A stretch of 64,000 nt of DNA from Endocalyx cinctus (Eukaryota; Ascomycota; Sordariomycetes; Amphisphaeriales; Apiosporaceae): contig BCKC01000004.1 of assembly GCA_001600455.1 (NCBI GenBank), forward strand, positions 434,001 to 498,000, given 5' to 3'. The position numbers and the translations under genes were made by a program. Under the pieces are notes generated by a model. It was not told where the DNA came from, ran no database searches, and saw only the letters and a program-made list of their open reading frames with translations. This document shows, in pieces, positions 21,415-32,259 of the stretch. Every line of letters starts with the position of its first letter. Within the stretch, counting starts at the first letter, position 1.

Positions 21415-22365
21415 CTAGGAGATGCTGTCCCATTCCACTGCATGACAGTTGCGCGGGTCAAGCATGACAAGTCGTAGCTTTTCTTCTTTTAGCCCGAATG
21501 TCTGTCCCTGAACACAATCATGAAACTCAAATAGTCCCTTTCCCGAACCCGACTTAAGCTCAACAAGTCCTCCATCGCCGTTTACTCGCACATCAACGGA
21601 AATGAGTGATAGTGGCTCCCCTCCACCTAACTCTCTAGCGAAGTTCAAATCAAACCCTTTTGTGTCTAACAATGTGTTAAAACTTTTAGACTTAGACTTC
21701 CAAAGGTTTTTACGATTGTTCCAATCCCAGACACGGATTGTCTTGGCAAAGTGAAGCGTGACACGTTCCGCTCGCAGGTTGGGGTGCTTGTCATAGGATA
21801 TATTCGGGCTTTCAAGCTTCCTCTTGGATTTTAGGCACTTTTTCCTCTGTAACGGCCTGACAATTTGTGCTCGCAGGTTGGAATTCTTGCCATAGGACGC
21901 ATTCAAACGTTGATGCATCCGGGAATCTCTAGATCGTGGGCCCCTCTTACTCGTTACTGAGCTAGCCGTGGCATCAGGCTCACTCTCGTCGCCGGTGAGG
22001 TCAATTATAATAGGATTGCATCGTTGGTCAGAAGGAATTCCGCCGTCTTCTGTAATAACCACATCAGGATCTAGGTCCGTCCTCTCGATATTATAACCAA
22101 GCTGTTCAGGAAGCATTGCGTTATCGAGCGTCTCGCCGTCCATGCGCATAGGCTCTAATAAGGAAGGTGATAGTATTGAGAGGTCAAAATCCAAATCGTC
22201 ATCCTCGTTGTTGAGAGGCATATATGGGGAGTCTGGAATGGGAGAAGGCTCCAAAATTTGTGGCATAATACTGTCAAATGGTTCATTTAAGTTTATACCA
22301 TATTTGATTAGATCGTGGGTGCTGAAAAAAGCTGAGTCATTCCGCAAGTTTATCGGCGTTGACAT
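21415..22365 (-). CDS. Unknown protein with SUMO-interaction-like motif
   Basis: A single-exon frame of 316 residues, ATG at 22365. The N-terminal half is acidic and Pro/Ser-rich and probably disordered. It contains NPIIIDLTGDESEP, a hydrophobic core followed by acidic residues that fits the SUMO-interaction motif consensus. The middle is basic (KRGPRSRDSR, QRKKCLKSKRK) and holds two similar short segments, SYGKNSNLRAQ and SYDKHPNLRAE. The C-terminal part looks folded. This would fit a nuclear protein, but no DNA-binding or enzymatic domain is recognised. A TATA-like element lies about 80 bp upstream of the start. Confidence 0.65.
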   Translation of the reverse strand: MSTPINLRNDSAFFSTHDLIKYGINLNEPFDSIMPQILEPSPIPDSPYMPLNNEDDDLDFDLSILSPSLLEPMRMDGETLDNAMLPEQLGYNIERTDLDPDVVITEDGGIPSDQRCNPIIIDLTGDESEPDATASSVTSKRGPRSRDSRMHQRLNASYGKNSNLRAQIVRPLQRKKCLKSKRKLESPNISYDKHPNLRAERVTLHFAKTIRVWDWNNRKNLWKSKSKSFNTLLDTKGFDLNFARELGGGEPLSLISVDVRVNGDGGLVELKSGSGKGLFEFHDCVQGQTFGLKEEKLRLVMLDPRNCHAVEWDSIS

Positions 22366-23324
22366 CTTGTTCAGGTTGGTTTTTGTTGGTGTGAAGGAAA
22401 GGAGGGAAAGTTTTGCCTTTCAACTCAAGAGGGGGATAGCAGCTTTATATACCATCCTCCTGCGAAGATCACATGGATGACAAAAGGGGTGATGTGCGAG
22501 GCATAGTCTGTTAATTTCAACACCTAATAAAGGACAGTGTGAACATGTTAGGGTTTTTGATAAATCTGATAGGCGGACCGAACGGAGTGAAAAACGATTT
22601 CAGACTTGGCTACCGCTACACTCATTATAAAAGATTTTAAATCGCAAATTTTTGTTATTGACGTTAATAGTACATTAAGGCAATTCTCCTGTAACCTTAT
22701 ACCGTGCCTCTTAAGTTTTACATCCTATGATGTATTATTCGAATAAATCGAAATCCATGTCGCTACCCAGATCAATAGTGATACTTCATGTGGATTGTTA
22801 CTTGCTACTAAAAACTCCCATGAAGTGGGATTGAGAATGGGCTAGGGAGAATTTTGCACTATATGATAAAGGTCTGAATGTAACATTTGCATGTTCCTCA
22901 AAAAGCCTAGACGAGTATAAGGATAAAGGGGTAGTTAATGGACTAGTCGTATTTTGCGTTGGAAGAGGTGAAATGATTCAAATGGCATAACGATACGGCA
23001 AACTAATTCGGGTCTTTTTGCTATTAAGACGTTAGTAAGACATTGCGAGATAAATAGAAAATTCTAAACCTCATGAAAAGACAGCCCAGAACCTAAAATC
23101 AGGAAAACCGAGAACGATCACTAAGGTGAGATAAACAAGTACTTATGTAATGTACAGAAGGCTCCTGAATTTTTTATATAATAGAATATATAGAAAAAGA
23201 GAGGGAAAAAAAAACAACAGAAACTTAGACATTAAATATACATTCTACGCCATTATAGTCACTAATTACCCCTGACCTTCGGAACTAAGTCTTTCCGTAT
23301 TTTCTTGCGATATCATAAAACTTT
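22366..23324. other. Intergenic stretch
   Basis: Apart from the TATA-like element, no gene or repeat was recognised in this AT-rich stretch. Confidence 0.4.
22441..22453 (-). promoter_or_regulatory. TATA-like element upstream of the SIM protein gene
   Basis: The minus strand reads GGTATATAAAGC about 80 bp before the ATG at 22365, a plausible core promoter position with a short 5' UTR. Confidence 0.45.
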
Positions 23325-25896
23325 TTAAGATACTGTCCCATGAATAAGCTTCGCGTGATTTTGGAAATGTATCTTATTATCCAGTGACATTTGACATATC
23401 TGGCAATCTGGAATTATGCATTAATCATTAGTTCAGATCCTTATGATGGAAGTGTTTGGTCAAGTCACCGGAAAAGTAGGATTTAGGGAAATGGAGATAA
23501 CTTACAGACTTGGCATTTAATCGCTCCCTCCTCCTGTAAATACTTAAGGTGGCTCCGATTAAAGTGTCTACTCAGTTCACTAGGGGAGTAAAACTCGTGG
23601 ATGAGGTTCGGTACCTGAGGGTCGTCTGGTAACAGGGAAATTGCCTTCCCAACGCACTGGAAGCATCGTCTCGGCCGCTCTTTTTCATTTTTCACAAAAA
23701 CAGATAATGCGGCAGCCTCTAGAAGGCTTTCTATGATAGGCTCCTTAGGTCGCTCTATCTTTTTCACTGCCACAGCGCTAGTATGACGCGAGGTACGCCC
23801 CTCTTCCACATAGCAGTAGGTCATGACTGCGTTAATAGCATTATTTTTCCGCTTATATTGACCCTCAAGGGTTGGCTCCGCCGGTGTTGTTAGGGCTTTA
23901 ACCATTCGCTTCTGTGCTGGATGCTGAGGAGGGGAGGGTGAATCTACCGGCCCCGAGGTGAATTTTTCACCACGAAGTTGGCACTCAATATCTTCGACGG
24001 CTTGTTTATCAGTCCACTCCTTTCGTATCTTTTGTAAAAGAGCATTCTGCATCCTCTGTTTTGTATTTCGCAAATTACGAGAAGCATCCATCTTCTTCCC
24101 CGGGGGCATTTTCCGTATTTTTCGTTCCATATCTATGATTCGGGGGTCGGTGTTGATCGACGCTAGTTCTTCTTTTGTTAGTTTGGTAGGCCGACGCCTA
24201 CTTTGAGAATGCGCAATGCTGCAAGATTGGGTAATAAGCGCCTGCTGTGGGTTTTCTCCAAGCACGGTGGCGAAAGTATCGGCACAAATCTCTCGTGAAA
24301 GATAGTGTCTTTGGAACACTACCGAGCCTGAGTGCCCTAGAGTTAAGTTACGAAGCGAATCGCTGATATTGGCTAGAGAAGAATAGTTAGTAAGGTACGA
24401 GATGTGCGAAAGGGAGGAAGTATACGTACGACTTTGATCTAGCTTATTGCCTGTGAGGTAGCGCAGACAGTATGCGATGACGTTATATGCAATTCCCATA
24501 ATTACACCAATTGCTCTGATCCAATTTCCCATGTTTTGATAGGTAATACGCTCGTTTTGAGAGATCTTATAACCGGTCGAGCCTTTGATAGCTTTGCGAA
24601 ATACGTAGATATTGTCCAGCTCGGGCTTAAGAGGTAAGGGCAACTCGTTTTCTCCGGGGTGAATGTGTAGCTGCTCTATGCATTCTGGGTGGGTGAGGCT
24701 CGGGGCTAGGAATGCCTTATGTCGGAACAAGATTGCCAACAAAAAAACATGAGGGCTAAGAAGTAAAGACCGATGGAAGAGGCCTTCGGGAACGGTAAAG
24801 GTAGACCTAGTAAAAGATAAGCATGTAATTTTCTTATTTTAAAAATGGCGATGCGTACGACTCCTTTGCGCCTAGATATGTTTTAGTAAACTCCGGAGTA
24901 AACCTAATCAGTGGATTATGAGGTCCGCCTTCCGGATCCCTTGCCAAGGTGACTTTAATATCTTTAAATTTGAGCGTGAGGATGGACTCTGGACGAGAGC
25001 CTCCAGGGGCAAGCAGAAGTAGAAAAAGCACAATAAGAATGCGGATCTCGCCCAGGTTAAACATCTTTTTCGTCGTGTTTAACGTCGTCTCGATTTGATC
25101 CTTAAGCGTCTCTATCGTCATGAACCGATTACGTCGTCTCTCCGTACGTAAGTTATATTTTACGACAAGATGTTGTCGAACCTTTAAACATTAGTAAGTA
25201 GCCTTTTCATTCTAAGATTGATAATACGATACCTCTATCATGCCATCATAAATATGCTGATGAAGCCTTTGTCCCATGATTTCTTTATATACATTGCTTG
25301 ATAATTTCCACAGTGTATTGAGGGAATTTTCTGACCGAATACCTCTTTTCTTTCTATCATTCTTGCCGACCCTCTGACATATTGACCATTCAAGGAATTT
25401 TTCCATTACAGGAATCGAAATGGAGTTAAAAACCTTTTTATAGTTACCTGACTTAATACTAGCACAGAACCTTCAGGTTGTCGTTAATATAATTAGTTAT
25501 AAAAAGGTTGTAATAAAATACGTACTTTTTCCACTGAAATTCAACCTCTTTGAGGCGTAACTGGGTTTTTGGGGCGTAACGTGCGTAACGACCTCTGTGA
25601 ACTGGTTTTAATATACCTTGCTGATAGTATTCTGGTGGATGTAAGTTGCCATTGTAAAGTGTGACTTGATCGTCGACATCGAAGTTCTCGTTACTATAGT
25701 ATTCTGGTGGATGTGAATTGCCGCTGCAAAGCGGGACTTGATCGTCAACATTGAAGTCCTCGTTGCTATAGTCAGAGTCCAAATCGAAATCCTCTTCATC
25801 TAACTCTGTAGCTTCTGTAAAGCTACCATACTGTTCCTCATGGATATCAAATTCATCGTCGTCACTAAGCGAGAAAGAAGACTCTGAATCATACAT
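23325..25896 (-). CDS. DUF3435 tyrosine-recombinase-like protein with C2H2 tail
   Basis: Five exons join in frame: 25896-25526, 25458-25233, 25181-24859, 24806-23506 and 23407-23325, about 767 residues. The acidic N-terminus holds a duplicated 24-residue unit (NEDFNVDDQV...HPPEYY and NENFDVDDQV...HPPEYY). The core is the fungal DUF3435/FluG-domain family: GGSRPESILTLKFKDI with the first catalytic-type Arg, SLLLSPHVFLLAILFRHKAF, then LTLGHSGSVVFQRHYLSREI, where the His and Tyr of a tyrosine recombinase are expected. The C-terminus has SRHFNRSHLKYL and, after the last intron, a cysteine/histidine finger (CQICQM, then HFQNHAKLIHG). DUF3435 proteins are tyrosine recombinases that include the captains of Starship elements, but many family members are not linked to a defined element. 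No stop interrupts the model, so it may be functional. Confidence 0.85.
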
Positions 25897-26339
25897 TTAT
25901 AGTCAGGTTTTGTTATAAAGAAGATTTAAAATGATAATAAAAGTTGATAAGCTATAAAGAACTAGAGAATTAGAAAGGAGAAAAAATATATGTAAATATG
26001 TCGAAGTAATTCAAACGTCGTAACGAGATAGATAACTTTATGTCTCTTTGATCATGTACTTGTAATTATTTTCCCCTATTCCTTTCTTCACCTTAATACA
26101 TTAATCAATTAACTATTTACTGTCGCTGCCGGATTTGACCTGGATTATGGAAGAAATAAGCAGAGCCAGAAATTTGGATGCGAATAAGTGGGTACTTATG
26201 GAAGTACATCACAGTACATATCCTGAGGATCTAATGCGCCAAGGTCGCTTAAGTTGTACCAAGAGCATTAAAGCGGCGATGGATGTTTGGCTTAAGGGCT
26301 GCTAAATTTGACGGCAAAAACTACCGAATCTAGCAGCTA
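25897..26339. other. Upstream region of the DUF3435 gene
   Basis: No gene called. A 52-codon open frame beginning at an ATG near 26148 has no recognisable domain and is mentioned only for completeness. Confidence 0.35.
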
Positions 26340-27600
26340 AAAAGCCATCTTTTTTATATAGGAAGTTTTTTTTAACTATATTAACGTAATATAATTTATA
26401 ATCCATTTATTATCCGATATTATAAATAATTATTAATTTTAAAAATATGTTTTAAAATTTAAAAATTATTATTATTAATAAGGGGAAGATTTTCTCGAAA
26501 TTATTAATATATTTTAAAAAAATAATTTATTTACTTTTTTTAACTTTTTTTTTTAAAGTAATATAATTAAAGGTTTTAATTATTATAAAATAATTACTTT
26601 TTATATTTTAATTAATGCCCATTTTATTAATATTATATTAACGCGTACGTGAGATAATAATTATTTTTAAAATATTTAATTAATTAAAAAAAATGTTAAT
26701 ATTAACCTTTATTATCCTATTAACCCTTAAATAATTAATAATCTTAAATTTAGTATATTTAATATTAAGATTTTTAGTTAAAAAGTAATAATATTACCCC
26801 TTTCCTAATTAATGAGAGCTTTTAGAAGTAATTAATATATGTTAAATTATTATATAAAATTTTAAATAAATTAAAGTATATTTTAATCGGGTTTATTTAA
26901 TAATTTAATTAATTAATATATATTGATATTGTTGATTATTAGTAGCTAGCTGGAGTATAAGCCACNCCAGCCACATCACCAGCCACAGGCTGGTGTATGT
27001 GGCCAGTGCGGAGCTGGCCTGTACGCCAGCTCACTTACACTCGAAATAATTCTGACTAGCAGAATTATTTCACAACATCAACAACAATAATAACTTCATT
27101 TTTCAGAACAGTAAAATCTTACGATTTTAACCCAACAGATATGGTCACAACTGGTGATGGTCAGAATTTGTTGTCAGAGATAGTTGATTCTTCTATCTAA
27201 TGATTCGCCAAAGGCGAAAAGAATTATCTAACTATATATCTTTAATTCATTTATCATTACGTCATCCTTTCCCATTACCATCTTAATCTATTACCATCTC
27301 ATATATTTTTAAATAAAAAAAAGAACTTAAAAATTTTTAAAAATAATTTTTTTAATTAATATATTATTTATACGATATTATACGTAAATATATTTAATAT
27401 TCCACTTAATATAAATAATATATAAATTATATTTTTTAAGTTTATAATCCTATATCGTATAAATAATGCAATATTCTCGTAAAATGGCTATTATAGCTGG
27501 AAAAGTCTTAAAAATACAATTTAAATAATATAAATATTATATTAATTAAGATATTATTATTAAAAAAAAGAAAAAAAAATAAATGATAGAAATATTAAAA
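26340..27600. repeat. Extremely AT-rich, RIP-like block
   Basis: Two very AT-rich segments (about 26340-26940 and 27265-27600), consisting almost wholly of A/T words, flank a short island of normal composition at about 26945-27260. Such blocks are typical of repeats mutated by RIP in Pezizomycotina. The island contains three hairpins and the readable words GGTCACAACTGGTGATGG and GATTCGCCAAAGGCG, and may be the least mutated part of a retroelement. One base (26966) is ambiguous. Confidence 0.6.
26970..27071. repeat. Three consecutive hairpins
   Basis: Hairpin 1 (26970-27003) pairs GCCACATCACCAGCC with GGCTGGTGTATGTGGC around an ACA loop, with one bulge. Hairpin 2 (27011-27032) pairs GAGCTGGC with GCCAGCTC. 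Hairpin 3 (27043-27071) pairs GAAATAATTCTG with CAGAATTATTTC around ACTAG without mismatch. See findings. Confidence 0.75.
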
Positions 27601-27660
27601 ATTTGCTTATAAACGCGTGTTAGATGTAAGCTAGTAGGGGTGGCGCGTTATTAGGGTGGC

Positions 27661-28079
27661 TGTCACGATCCGTACTACCTGACTGGTAATATGGGCCAAT
27701 GGGGTTGGTGTTCTTAAAGTAAGTAAGTGAAAAACTAATAAGCAGTATGGTATTGGTAAACGTGTGAAGATTTACTTGTGACTTCAATCAACCTTGTTTA
27801 AGGGTTGTACTTAGATTGATAACTGTAGAAGTAATGACTGACTATTTACATAGGAAATGTCCATCCTTATATATCCATTCATTCCTTCTACCAACTTGCT
27901 GGCTCCGTGTTGCTCCTGGAGCAGTTCGTAGCTCTCCTTCTTGCTCCCGTAGCAGTCTGTAGCAGTCACGTGATTTTCGGTCCGTTGTTGTTCCGTGGAG
28001 CTCCACTGATTAGGCTTACTGTCTGGCCTTCTTCTTTTCTGGCCTACTTTCCTGGCCTCTTGTTTGTTGGTTCGTAACA
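27661..28079 (+). mobile_element. Solo LTR, 419 bp, TSD GTGGC
   Basis: Starts TGTCACGATCC and ends GTTCGTAACA, giving the TG...CA ends of an LTR. It is flanked on both sides by GTGGC (27656-27660 and 28080-28084), a five-base target duplication. A TATATATCC element near 27871 could be the LTR promoter. No internal retroelement sequence adjoins, so this is a solo LTR left after recombination. It lies 76 bp before the first ATG of the MFS transporter gene. Confidence 0.85.
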
Positions 28080-28155
28080 GTGGCGCGTTATTAGGGGGGG
28101 GGACTTATTAGGGAAATCTCTCTCATTTTACGGATCTTTCATTGCTCTCGTCATT

Positions 28156-29705
28156 ATGGTGCTATTAGTATCGCTCGACGCAACAGCACTTGGTGTCGCG
28201 CTTCCCGTAAGCTCTTTCGTTAATTTCTTAATGTCACGGATAATATTGACGTCGGCCAGGTCATCACTCACCAGCTTTACGGAACTACCTTGGAGGCCTT
28301 TTGGGCAAATATATCTTACATGTTAGCCGTTGTCATCACACAGCCACTCTACGTCAGTGCGTCGGATGTTATAGGTCGGAAACCCTTACTTTATATGGCC
28401 CTCTTTCTCTTCGCTATCGGATCGCTTATCTTTGCCCTTTCCCACAATATGGCGTTACTTATCGCGAGCCGTGTCATCCAAGGACTGGGCGGAGGTGGCC
28501 TCGACGTGCTAAACGAAGTTATTATGTGCGATATCACGACCCTGAAAGAACGGCCCTTCTGGATGGGTATTATCGCCATACCAATGGCTGTCGGTGTCAT
28601 CCTCGGTCCATTTGAAGGCGCGCTCTTTACAGAATATGTACATTGGCACTGGATCGGCTGGATTAACCTACCGTTTCTTGCAATCGCCACTGTTCTGACG
28701 GTGTTTTGCATGCGTTTGCAACCCGTGAAAGAATCAATGACATCTCGGCTGTCCAAGCTCGATTGGTTGGGCATGATTCTGTTCACCATTGGCTCCACCA
28801 TATTCGCTCTGCCCCTCAGCTGGGCCGGCGCTTTATACCCCTGGTCTTCGTACCAGTCCATCGTCCCTCTCGTCATCGGTTTTGCGGTTCTCGTTTTCTT
28901 TGGATTCTACGAGGCTCGACCTCTCAATCCCGTCATACCATATCGCTTCTTTACTTCCCGCACATCGGCTCTGGTTATCCTTGGCGGCTTTCTACACGGG
29001 TTTCTCTTATACCCTTTGGTTCAGTATCTGCCTCTATACTTCCAGGCTGTATACCTCGAGACGCCTTTGGGAGCTTCAGTCTCGATACTTCCGTTGGCCG
29101 TTGTGATGATTGGCATTAGCATTCTATCAAGCGTGGTCATTGGGTTTCTACGCCGATACATTTGGATGCTTTGGCTTGCTTGGGCACTCATGACGATCGG
29201 CAACGGGCTCTTTACGATATGGGACATCAACTCTTCCGTCGCAGCGCTTGCCAGCTTCCAAACTATTGTCGCCGTTGGCCTGGGAATCCACTTTGGCGGC
29301 GTTCCAGCCTTAGCCATTCAAGCCAGCGTCTCAACCCCCGAAGACCAGGGACTCGGCATAGGACTTCTTGTGTCCTTTCGTCTTTTCGGGGCCCTCATCG
29401 GCCTAGCTGTCTGTTCAGGCGCATTCAGCGTCGCTTTCGGCAATTCAGTCACGGCAGGTGGGCAGTTGCCCCAAGCTGCGCGCGCACTGGAGAATGCGTC
29501 CGAAGCTATCAGCTTTATTCCCATGCTACGAGACATCACAGTAGCCGCAGGGGTTCTTGACGATATCAAGCAACTATATATCGATTCTTTCAGGCTCCTT
29601 TGGTATATCATGACCGCATTTAGCGGCGCTGGATTCTTGACATCCCTTTTGGTGAAGGAATTCTCGATTGAATCTCAGGAAGTTAGTAGACAGCACATTG
29701 TGTAG
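28156..29705 (+). CDS. MFS drug/toxin efflux-type transporter, possibly 5'-truncated
   Basis: Exons 28156-28206 and 28260-29705 join in frame, about 498 residues. The sequence has the landmarks of the fungal DHA2/14-TM drug-H+ antiporter family: VSLDATALGVALP, TTLEAFWANISYML, a motif-A-like SDVIGRKPLL, RVIQGLGGGGLDVLNEVI, and STPEDQGLGIGLL in the second half. It should export small molecules by proton antiport at the plasma membrane. The frame is open upstream of the first ATG to about 28108, but the long cytoplasmic N-terminus usual in this family is absent: a solo LTR ends at 28079. The start at 28156 is therefore the first available Met, not necessarily the original one. Confidence 0.8.
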
Positions 29706-30200
29706 CCGCATAAAATCATCTGGACGAAATGAGGCCATGGCCATGATACAATCCTCTCAATCTAGTCTAATGAGACTTGACAATTCTTGGATCAAGTTCG
29801 GCCAACATGGCGTGTACGTCATGCGACAAGTTTTAACCCGGTTTTATTAGAACCATGATGATATTTCTTAGTTGCTAACGGCCTCGTCTTGATTTGTTAT
29901 AGAAGTTGTGTGTGCGGCGTAGCTTATTTTGTTTCATTGTCGTGGAGGTCGTAGAGTGTCACGGGATAAGGCCCTCGGAGTGAGAATGGATCTAGAAGCA
30001 GGGTCGCGGGTAGATAGAAATTACGTAGTTAGGGGTCAAATAATGAATTTATTGATTCCTGAACCTTTCATGGTCTGAGCAGCGGCGTCCCTCCTACTTA
30101 TAACCGTATAATTACTGGAACCACCCCTGGTGTGGTAGCTGTAGCTACACCTAACCCCATGCCCTGACATGTAATTAAATTCTCTCGTACAAGCTATGAT
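29706..30200. other. Intergenic stretch
   Basis: No gene or repeat recognised between the transporter and the ankyrin remnant. Confidence 0.4.
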
Positions 30201-30911
30201 CTAAATCGGAAGATATGCAGGCTTAATTCGGCTTCAAGTTCAGGTCACCTCGAAGTGGTCAAGCTATTACTCGAAAAGGGGGCAGAACTGACGGTGGCTA
30301 GTAATCACGGATTGACACCGCTCCTCGCTGCTATATGGAAAGGACATGATGCTAGCGTTCAATATCTACTCGAACATGGTGCTGACGTGTGTTCGTGTGA
30401 TAATATTGGCCGAAATTCTCTATCCTACGCTGCAACGGGTGGAAGTACAACCATATTCAAGCGACTTCTTGCAGATCAAAACCTTAACATCAACCAAAAA
30501 GATCATTACGGGTCAACTCCCCTGTCGCTAGCGGCTCGTCATGGACGCCACGATTTGGTAATATTCCTCCTTGAGCAGCAAGACATTGATCTCGATTCAA
30601 CAGATTGCTTTGGACGAACAGTATTTTCGTGGACCAATGATGCCGCGATAAGCCAAGTCCTGCTCGATACTGTGAGGAAACGTAGCATACAAATGCATAC
30701 AACCATCGGCTTAGCGAAAAAGGTACCACACGATGGGGTATGGAGATGGTGCGATGTATGTACCTTGAGTATTTCGAAGAGCGAGGGTTGCTATCACTGT
30801 AAGACATGTAATGTCGGAAGTTTTGATATCTGTACGGATTGTAGTGCTGTCGGTGCGTCTTGTTTGGGAGATGATCATGAGCTGGTGTGGGATTCACCTG
30901 CTAATAACTAG
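30185..30911 (+). pseudogene. Ankyrin repeat-ZZ zinc finger remnant
   Basis: An open frame without a usable ATG encodes ankyrin repeats (GHLEVVKLLLEKGAELTVAS, HGLTPLLAAIWKGHDASVQY, then YGSTPLSLAARHGRHDLVIF), followed by a ZZ-type zinc finger with paired cysteines: WCDVCTLSISKSEGCYHC, KTCNVGSFDICTDC and the terminal HEL. This ANK-ZZ arrangement is common at the C-terminus of long fungal ankyrin and NACHT-ankyrin proteins. The upstream part is stopped at about 30165 and no effector or NACHT region is visible, so this is the 3' end of a lost gene. The repeats themselves show no stop. Confidence 0.7.
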
Positions 30912-31353
30912 GTGATACTAGCTGTCTATTATACCGGCGGTTATGACATGTATTATGAATGGCAATGGATAACAGATAAAATCAATGCACATGGCTATGA
31001 ACGTATCTGATAAGCTGCTTTATAAACGACAAGATAAGCTAGGTAGACCTAAACAAAAGCGCCCAGGCGACTCATCGTCCAAGAAGTTATTGCTTATTAA
31101 CTTTTCACCGTCCCCTTTTTTCGGTTCACTCTAGTTGCCATTATCAAATTCTCCTCCTAAATCCAGCGGTACCACCCACTATACAGACATTACAAAATTC
31201 CTACCCGGACAACCATTTCCCCTACGATAATCTCTAACCGGACCTGGTCCGCCAATCCCTTTGCCGGGCCTTGGGCTAGTCTTACTACAGTATACAAGCA
31301 GGGGAAAACAACAAAAGAGCATCGTATGTAACGTGATCTGTTATAAATGACAG
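30912..31353. other. Intergenic stretch
   Basis: No gene recognised. A T-rich segment lies near 31100-31125. Confidence 0.4.
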
Positions 31354-32083
31354 TCAAATCCCAGGTACCATTAAATCGTCAAAATTCTCCTTGTCAGGCC
31401 CCAAGGCCGCCTTCTTCGCGGCAGTATCCGCAATCTCATTCATATGCCGGTCGATCCACCAAAACTCGATCGCCAGTCCTTCCTCCTCGTAGCGCTCGGC
31501 TTCACCAAGCAACATATCCCACAGGTCTTTATTCATCACAGTTTTGCCCTCATGCGTCTTCCAGTCGTTGTCCGCCCACTTCCGCACCCACTCGCTCGCC
31601 CCTGACGAGGTACTCGGAGTCGGACGCGATGACGACTGTGCGGTACCCGTCATCGGACCACTTGCGGGCGCGAAGTTCAGCACGGTTGCTTGTCTGCTCG
31701 CAGACATCGCTGAAGGGCCCCTTATTCTCAAGGCGCCCCGAGCAGATGCGGGCGTCCGCACCGGGGCCGAAATAAAAAGCCCAGGCGGCCCTGGCACCGT
31801 TTTGACCGTTGTTAACGCACGCGCCGTCGGTGTAGATGAGTATTTTAGTGTAGTCGTGTCTGTAGGTGAATCTCTCCATGAAGTCGATTATTGGACCGGG
31901 CCGGCCGACGAATAGTTTCTCCGGGTGCTTTGTCGAAAGGGGTCCCGGTGGCGGGATGAACTCAGATGGGAAGACACATCTAGTACCACGTCGCTTTTCG
32001 GGCACGCTTATACCGAAATACTCGAGGAATTCGTGTCTTGTCGGCATCGACTCCACCTCACGTAGTGTTGCACGAGTCGCCAT
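31354..32083 (-). pseudogene. RNase H-type gene with deletion and frameshift
   Basis: The minus-strand frame from 32083 has an N-terminal extension and then an RNase H fold: KILIYTDGACVNNGQNGARA with the first catalytic Asp, TSNRAELRA with the catalytic Glu, and VVIASDSEYLV with the second Asp. Directly after NRAELRA the protein jumps to RKWSDDGYRT, lacking about eight residues of the central helix that the family has here. After SEYLVRG the coding frame shifts, and the rest (EWVRKWADNDW, then FWWIDRHMNEIADTAAKKAA) is read in another frame. A missing G in the G run near 31598-31603 explains this. Such RNase H-like genes are common in ascomycetes, free-standing or from retroelements. This copy is probably inactive. 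Confidence 0.7.
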
Positions 32084-32259
32084 AATGCTATACGGTCGGG
32101 AAATTAGGATGAATTTACTAAAGGCGTATAAGGACCTCTATGTGGCTTATATGGATGTAAATTAACCGTTCCAGCTGCACTGAGAATGTGTGAGGGGTAA
32201 ATAGTACGAAGATGACCGTTTGCCCTGCGTCATGGCCCTACCGTATGTTGGGTGGCCGT

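Noticed and set aside
26148..26306. 52-codon frame starting MEEISRARNLDANKW
   Set aside because: Too short and without any supporting signal; kept only as a remark.
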